From Sphingomonas leidyi (GTDB taxonomy: Bacteria > Pseudomonadota > Alphaproteobacteria > Sphingomonadales > Sphingomonadaceae), in the NCBI RefSeq assembly GCF_011761945.1, contig NZ_JAASQV010000001.1, positions 1,860,001-1,924,000 on the forward strand: a stretch of 64,000 nt of DNA. The letters are read 5' to 3'. The translations under genes and the position numbers were made by a program. Below the pieces are notes generated by a model, which worked only from the letters and a program-made list of their open reading frames with translations, was not told the origin of the DNA and did not search any database. Positions within the stretch are counted from its first letter, which is position 1. Each line of letters starts with the position of its first letter. This document shows, piece by piece, positions 60,728-64,000 of this stretch.

Positions 60728-63034
60728 TCAGGGCGCCAGCCGGCGCTCCTGCAAATCCGCCGCGCCCGTGAGCACCGGTTGGCCGGCGTCCCGCGCGATC
60801 GCGACACGATAGGTTCCCGCCGCCACGCGCCATCCGGGCTGCGCGACGTCATAGTCCGCGACGATGCGCGGCTCGGCGATCAGGGTGATCCGGCGCGTCT
60901 CGCCGGGCTTGAGCGTCACGCGCTCGAAGCCGGCCAGGCGCAGCGGGCGGCGGCCGGTGGCCGGCGTCACATAGAGTTGCGGCACATCGGCCCCTTCGCG
61001 CTTGCCGCGATTGGTCACGTCGAAGCTGACCTTGAGTGCCTCGCCCCCTTCCACCGTGAGGTTCGCATAGCCGAAGCGCGTGTAGCTCAGGCCATAGCCG
61101 AAGGGGAAAGCCGGGCGATGGCCCTGGCGGGCATACCAGCGATAGCCGACGTCCGAACCTTCGCGATACTCGACCGCGAAGGGCTTGATCGCCCGCGCAT
61201 CCTGTCCGCGATCGGGCAAGGCCTTGACCTGGTCGAAGCCGGGCACCGCGGGGCGCGGCGCCTGGTCGATCGCGGCGGGGAAAGTGATCGGCAGGCGCCC
61301 CGAAGGATTGACCTCGCCGAACAGCACCCGCGCCACCGCTTCGCCGCCGCGCTGGCCCGGATACCAGGCGGCGAGCACCGCCGGCACCTTGTCGAGCCAG
61401 GGCATCAGCACCGGGCCCCCGGTGTTGAGCACCACGGCGGTGCGCGGATTGGCGGCGGCGACTGCGGCGATCACTGCATTCTGGTTGCCGGCCAGGTCGA
61501 TCGTCTCGGGGTCCTCGGCCTCGGTGGTCCATTGCGTCGCCCAGACGATCGCCAGGTCCGCGTTCCTAGCCGCCGCGGCGGCAGCTTCGGGGTTGCTGCC
61601 ATCGACGAAATCGACGCGCGCCCTGGGGGCCAGCGCACGGATCGCCGCGAGCGGCGAGGACGCGTGCCAGGTCACGCGCACGAACGACGCGGCCGGGCCG
61701 TCCTTGAGGGGTATCTCGATCGGTGCGCCGCCGACCGAGCGGACCTGCGACGAGCCGCCGCCCGAAAGCACGCCGACATCGGCATGGCCGCCGATCAGGA
61801 CGATGCGCTTCGCCGTCCGGGCGAGCGGCAATATGTCCCTGTCGTTCTTGAGCAGCACGATCCCCGCCTCGGCGGCGCGCTGCGCGACTTCGGCGTTCCG
61901 CGCATGGTCGATCGGCTGCGGCGCATCGACCACCGGCGCATCCATCACCCCGGTGGCGAACATGCCGTTCAGGATGCGGCGGGCCATGTCGTCCAGCCGC
62001 GCCATCGGCAGCGCGCCGCTCGCCACTGCCTGTTTCAGGTCGGCGCGGAAAAAGGAATGCGTGTCGAGCTCGCCGCCCGATTGCTGGTCCAGCCCGTTGC
62101 GCGCTGCCTTCACGGTGGAATGCACCGCCCCCCAATCGGACATCACCCAGCCCGGATAGGCCCAGTCCTGCTTGAGCACGGTGTTGAGCAGGAAGTCGTT
62201 CTCGCAGGCGAAGTCGCCATTGACGGACATATAGGCGCACATCACCGAGCCCGGCTTGCCGCGCTCGATCGCGAGCTGGAAGGCGAGCAGGTCGCTTTCC
62301 CGCAACGCCGCCTCGCCGATGCGCGCGTCCATCACGAAGCGGCCGGTCTCCTGTGCGTTCAGGGCGAAATGCTTGATCGTCGAGACGATGCGGTTCGACT
62401 GGATGCCCTTGATCGATTCCCCGGCGATCACGCCGGCGAGCAGCGGGTCCTCGCCCAGATATTCGAAGTTGCGGCCGCCCCAGGGATCGCGCGTCAGGTT
62501 GATGCCGCCCGCCAGCATGACGTTGAAGCGCTTGGCCCGCGCCTCGCCGCCGATCATCGCGCCGCTCTCATAGGCAAGCTTGGGATCGAAGCTCGCGGCC
62601 AGCGCCAGGCCCGAAGGCAGTGCGGTGGCGGTATCCCCCTTGCGCTGCTCGACCTGGTTGGCGACGCCCAGGCTGGCATCGGTCTCGCGCAGCGCCGGAA
62701 TGCCCAGACGCGGAATCGCCGCCTGCTGGCCGGCCGAGGGGATCATGTCGCTCGGTGCCGCCGGATCCTTCGCCAGCGGCGGGAACCAAGTATAGACGAG
62801 ACCCAGCTTCTCCTCGAGCGTCATCGCCGCAAGCAGCGCCTCCGCGCGCGCCGCCGCCGGCAACCTGGCATCGGCCCAGGGGCGCGCGGCGGGATCCGCG
62901 GACGGGCGGGCTTCGTTCGAGGGTGCGGCGGGAGCGACGGGATCCTGCGCACGCGCGCCCGTCATCGTCCCGGCAAGCGCGGTGGTGGCGAGCAACGCCA
63001 TGGAGCGCGCCACGTGCCGCAGGCTGATCAGCAT
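60728..63034 (-). CDS. Glycoside hydrolase family 3 (second copy), exported
   Basis: 768 residues with GGAGAGGATA before the ATG. The signal peptide ends near 'TMTGARAQ'. GH3 landmarks are 'GGINLTRDPWGGRNFEYLGE', 'TIKHFALNAQETGRF' and the nucleophile Asp300 in 'PGWVMSDWGAVHSTVK'. The sandwich domain has 'PETIDLAGNQNAVIAAVAAA' and the C-terminal fibronectin III-like domain has 'VTNRGKREGADVPQLYV'. It is the first gene of the receptor cluster and very likely shares its promoter. It is paralogous to the GH3 enzyme at 39.2-41.4 kb but has a different loop set. Confidence 0.93.
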   Translation of the reverse strand: MLISLRHVARSMALLATTALAGTMTGARAQDPVAPAAPSNEARPSADPAARPWADARLPAAARAEALLAAMTLEEKLGLVYTWFPPLAKDPAAPSDMIPSAGQQAAIPRLGIPALRETDASLGVANQVEQRKGDTATALPSGLALAASFDPKLAYESGAMIGGEARAKRFNVMLAGGINLTRDPWGGRNFEYLGEDPLLAGVIAGESIKGIQSNRIVSTIKHFALNAQETGRFVMDARIGEAALRESDLLAFQLAIERGKPGSVMCAYMSVNGDFACENDFLLNTVLKQDWAYPGWVMSDWGAVHSTVKAARNGLDQQSGGELDTHSFFRADLKQAVASGALPMARLDDMARRILNGMFATGVMDAPVVDAPQPIDHARNAEVAQRAAEAGIVLLKNDRDILPLARTAKRIVLIGGHADVGVLSGGGSSQVRSVGGAPIEIPLKDGPAASFVRVTWHASSPLAAIRALAPRARVDFVDGSNPEAAAAAARNADLAIVWATQWTTEAEDPETIDLAGNQNAVIAAVAAANPRTAVVLNTGGPVLMPWLDKVPAVLAAWYPGQRGGEAVARVLFGEVNPSGRLPITFPAAIDQAPRPAVPGFDQVKALPDRGQDARAIKPFAVEYREGSDVGYRWYARQGHRPAFPFGYGLSYTRFGYANLTVEGGEALKVSFDVTNRGKREGADVPQLYVTPATGRRPLRLAGFERVTLKPGETRRITLIAEPRIVADYDVAQPGWRVAAGTYRVAIARDAGQPVLTGAADLQERRLAP

Positions 63035-63120
63035 TATCCTCTCCCCTTCGGCGCGTGCAACGGCGCCGCGCATGCCCGAAGGCATGCCAGTTCATCCGAT
63101 CCAACCTGGGGGAGCTTTTC

Positions 63121-63134
63121 CGACAACGCTGTCG
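63121..63134. promoter_or_regulatory. Candidate LacI operator upstream of the GH3-receptor operon
   Basis: CGACAACGCTGTCG; with flanking bases the arms are CCGACA/TGTCGG, a 6-bp perfect inverted repeat around a central ACGC. It lies 87 bp upstream of the GH3 start. It is the most symmetric of the three sites of this type. Confidence 0.6.
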
Positions 63135-63247
63135 GTTTCAGCGACGGAACGCGCCGACAGCGCAGCATGGCGCGCACGGCAGCCTGTTCCAACACCCCTC
63201 TATCGTTCACGGAGTCTTTTGCTCCGATCCGATGGTTAGAGCATAGA

Positions 63248-63275
63248 TTGAGAGCGTTCTCAAGAACGTTCTCAA
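63248..63275. promoter_or_regulatory. Tandem palindromic operator
   Basis: TTGAGAGCGTTCTCAA (63248-63263, 6-bp perfect arms) is overlapped by TCAAGAACGTTCTCAA (63260-63275, containing the perfect palindrome AGAACGTTCT). The unit RCGTTCTCAA repeats with a 12-bp period. The central CG and flanks are typical of LacI/GalR-family sites. It could serve the GH3-receptor operon (214 bp) or the divergent gene (232 bp). Confidence 0.6.
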
Positions 63276-63315
63276 TTTTGTTTCATCGCGGCTGTGGAGG
63301 GCTTGGGCAGGCTAT

Positions 63316-63342
63316 GGATTCCCGCCTGCGCGGGGAGGACGA
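63316..63342. repeat. Copy of the dispersed GC-rich repeat
   Basis: GGATTCCCGCCTGCGCGGGG followed by AGGACGA matches one arm of the element between mtnD and mtnC and of the hairpin after nadE. It is a single arm here, without its partner. Confidence 0.6.
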
Positions 63343-63506
63343 AGGCGGAACGGGACATCGGCTGGCCCCCGCGGCGGCGGCGCGCATCGGGCACCCCGAT
63401 GCGCGAGAATTTGCCTGGATCGTTGTTCGCGCTAGAACCCCGAGGAACAGGGCATGACCCGACTGTCTCAGGGCACGCGCCAGCTTCAAGGGGAGCAGAG
63501 GCCGAT

Positions 63507-64000
63507 ATGCATGGACCAGGCGATTTCGAACTCTCGCGGCGCGGCGTCTTGATCGGCGGCGCGGCATCGGTGGCGGCCAGCGCCGCGCCTCCCGCCGCCG
63601 GAGCGCGAGTGGTGGCCTCGGCAGGCACCGGGGCGCCGGTAATGGCCAAGGTCGGCTTCACGGTGAACGGCAAGCCGCACACCCTGGAGCTCGACACCCG
63701 CACCACCCTGCTCGACGCGCTGCGCGAGCATCTCCGCCTGACCGGCACCAAGAAGGGCTGCGACCATGGCCAGTGCGGCGCCTGCACGGTGATCGTCGAT
63801 GGGCGGCGGATCAATTCCTGCCTCAGCCTCGCGGTGATGCACGAAGGCGATGCGATCACCACCATCGAGGGGCTGGGCACGCCCGACAGCCTGCATCCGA
63901 TGCAGGCTGCCTTCGTCAAGCATGACGGCTATCAATGCGGCTATTGCACGCCGGGCCAGATCTGCTCGGCGGTCGCGGTGCTCGACGAGATCCGCGCGGG
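63507..64000 (+). CDS. 2Fe-2S subunit of a xanthine-dehydrogenase/aldehyde-oxidase-type molybdoenzyme (cut off by window edge)
   Basis: The ATG at 63507 follows GGGGAGCAGAGG; 164 codons are visible before the window ends. The twin-arginine signal '[20 protein letters not shown]' indicates export, as in periplasmic PaoABC. The plant-type ferredoxin domain follows ('[20 protein letters not shown]') with first-cluster Cys residues in '[20 protein letters not shown]', then the second-cluster domain begins with '[20 protein letters not shown]'. It passes electrons from a molybdenum subunit to an acceptor. The FAD and molybdenum subunits would be expected just downstream. Confidence 0.92.
   Translation, partial: MHGPGDFELSRRGVLIGGAASVAASAAPPAAGARVVASAGTGAPVMAKVGFTVNGKPHTLELDTRTTLLDALREHLRLTGTKKGCDHGQCGACTVIVDGRRINSCLSLAVMHEGDAITTIEGLGTPDSLHPMQAAFVKHDGYQCGYCTPGQICSAVAVLDEIRA

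Larger units (their letters stand above)
63035..63506. other. Intergenic region between the GH3-receptor operon and a divergent 2Fe-2S gene
   Basis: 472 bp without a convincing gene. It holds two operator-like sequences (63121-63134 and 63248-63275), a copy of the dispersed GC-rich repeat (63316-63342) and a small AT-rich patch around 63240-63290. Promoters for both flanking genes must lie here; I cannot assign exact -35/-10 hexamers. Confidence 0.65.

Noticed and set aside
60596..63457. A 953-codon plus-strand frame opposite GH3
   Set aside because: GH3 has clear catalytic motifs, signal peptide and ribosome-binding site; the opposite frame has none.

Overview
The window is a GC-rich chromosomal segment of an alphaproteobacterium. 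It is most likely a member of the Sphingomonadaceae (Sphingomonas or a close relative). Support comes from a UrcA-family protein, a tonB-exbB-exbD-exbD cluster, a large TonB-dependent receptor next to paired flavin-dependent halogenases and a LacI regulator, three L,D-transpeptidases, and the style of the housekeeping proteins. I see no transposase, integrase, phage gene, CRISPR array or rRNA. Both end genes run off the window: a GAF-PAS sensor at the left and a molybdoenzyme-type 2Fe-2S subunit at the right.

Layout. 1-5.3 kb: a sensor fragment, dnaB with a perfect DnaA box in its upstream region, a UPF0262 gene, a GH25 lysozyme-like gene, cytidine deaminase, dCTP deaminase and an exported TPR protein. 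5.5-8.1 kb: the energy-transduction operon tonB-exbB-exbD-exbD, closed by a clear intrinsic terminator. 8.3-17 kb: an exported unknown, folB, a GNAT acetyltransferase, the translationally coupled DUF1285-NUDIX-cca operon whose end overlaps a GGDEF-EAL gene, and parC. 17-25.7 kb: an outer-membrane barrel, a LysR regulator, UrcA, a DUF4349 lipoprotein, purC, purS-purQ with a small antisense membrane gene between them, an orphan chemoreceptor, a lipase-like hydrolase and a queuosine-precursor transporter. 25.7-30.5 kb is accessory-looking: tRNA-Arg(UCU), two near-identical tandem copies of a hairpin-rich repeat, an AT-rich stretch, an NPP1/NLP (necrosis-inducing-like) secreted protein, small membrane proteins, a PLP aminotransferase and an alanine-rich periplasmic protein.

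30.6-33.5 kb is the methionine-salvage operon mtnB-mtnD-mtnC-mtnA. 33.6-39 kb holds two divergent L,D-transpeptidases, a GT-C-like polytopic membrane protein and glutamine-dependent NAD synthetase. 39-63 kb is a large carbohydrate-utilisation region. It contains two exported GH3 enzymes, a GH97 enzyme, an SGNH esterase-like lipoprotein, an exported cupin, three Gfo/Idh/MocA oxidoreductases (two with export signals), an FHS-type sugar permease, a second MFS permease, a TonB-dependent receptor, two flavin-dependent halogenases and a LacI repressor. A YcbB-like L,D-transpeptidase and a small lipoprotein sit in the middle of it.

How the genes may work together: three sugar-gene promoters (before the first GH3 gene, the FHS permease and the second GH3 gene) carry the same operator-like sequence, close to CCGACAACGYTGNC. 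This suggests that the LacI protein encoded in the window controls a regulon spread over about 24 kb. The inferred path is outer-membrane uptake of an oligosaccharide through the TonB receptor (energised by a TonB-ExbB-ExbD system such as the one at 5.5-8.1 kb), periplasmic cleavage by GH3 and GH97 with possible oxidoreductase chemistry, and import by the two permeases. The role of the halogenases is unknown.
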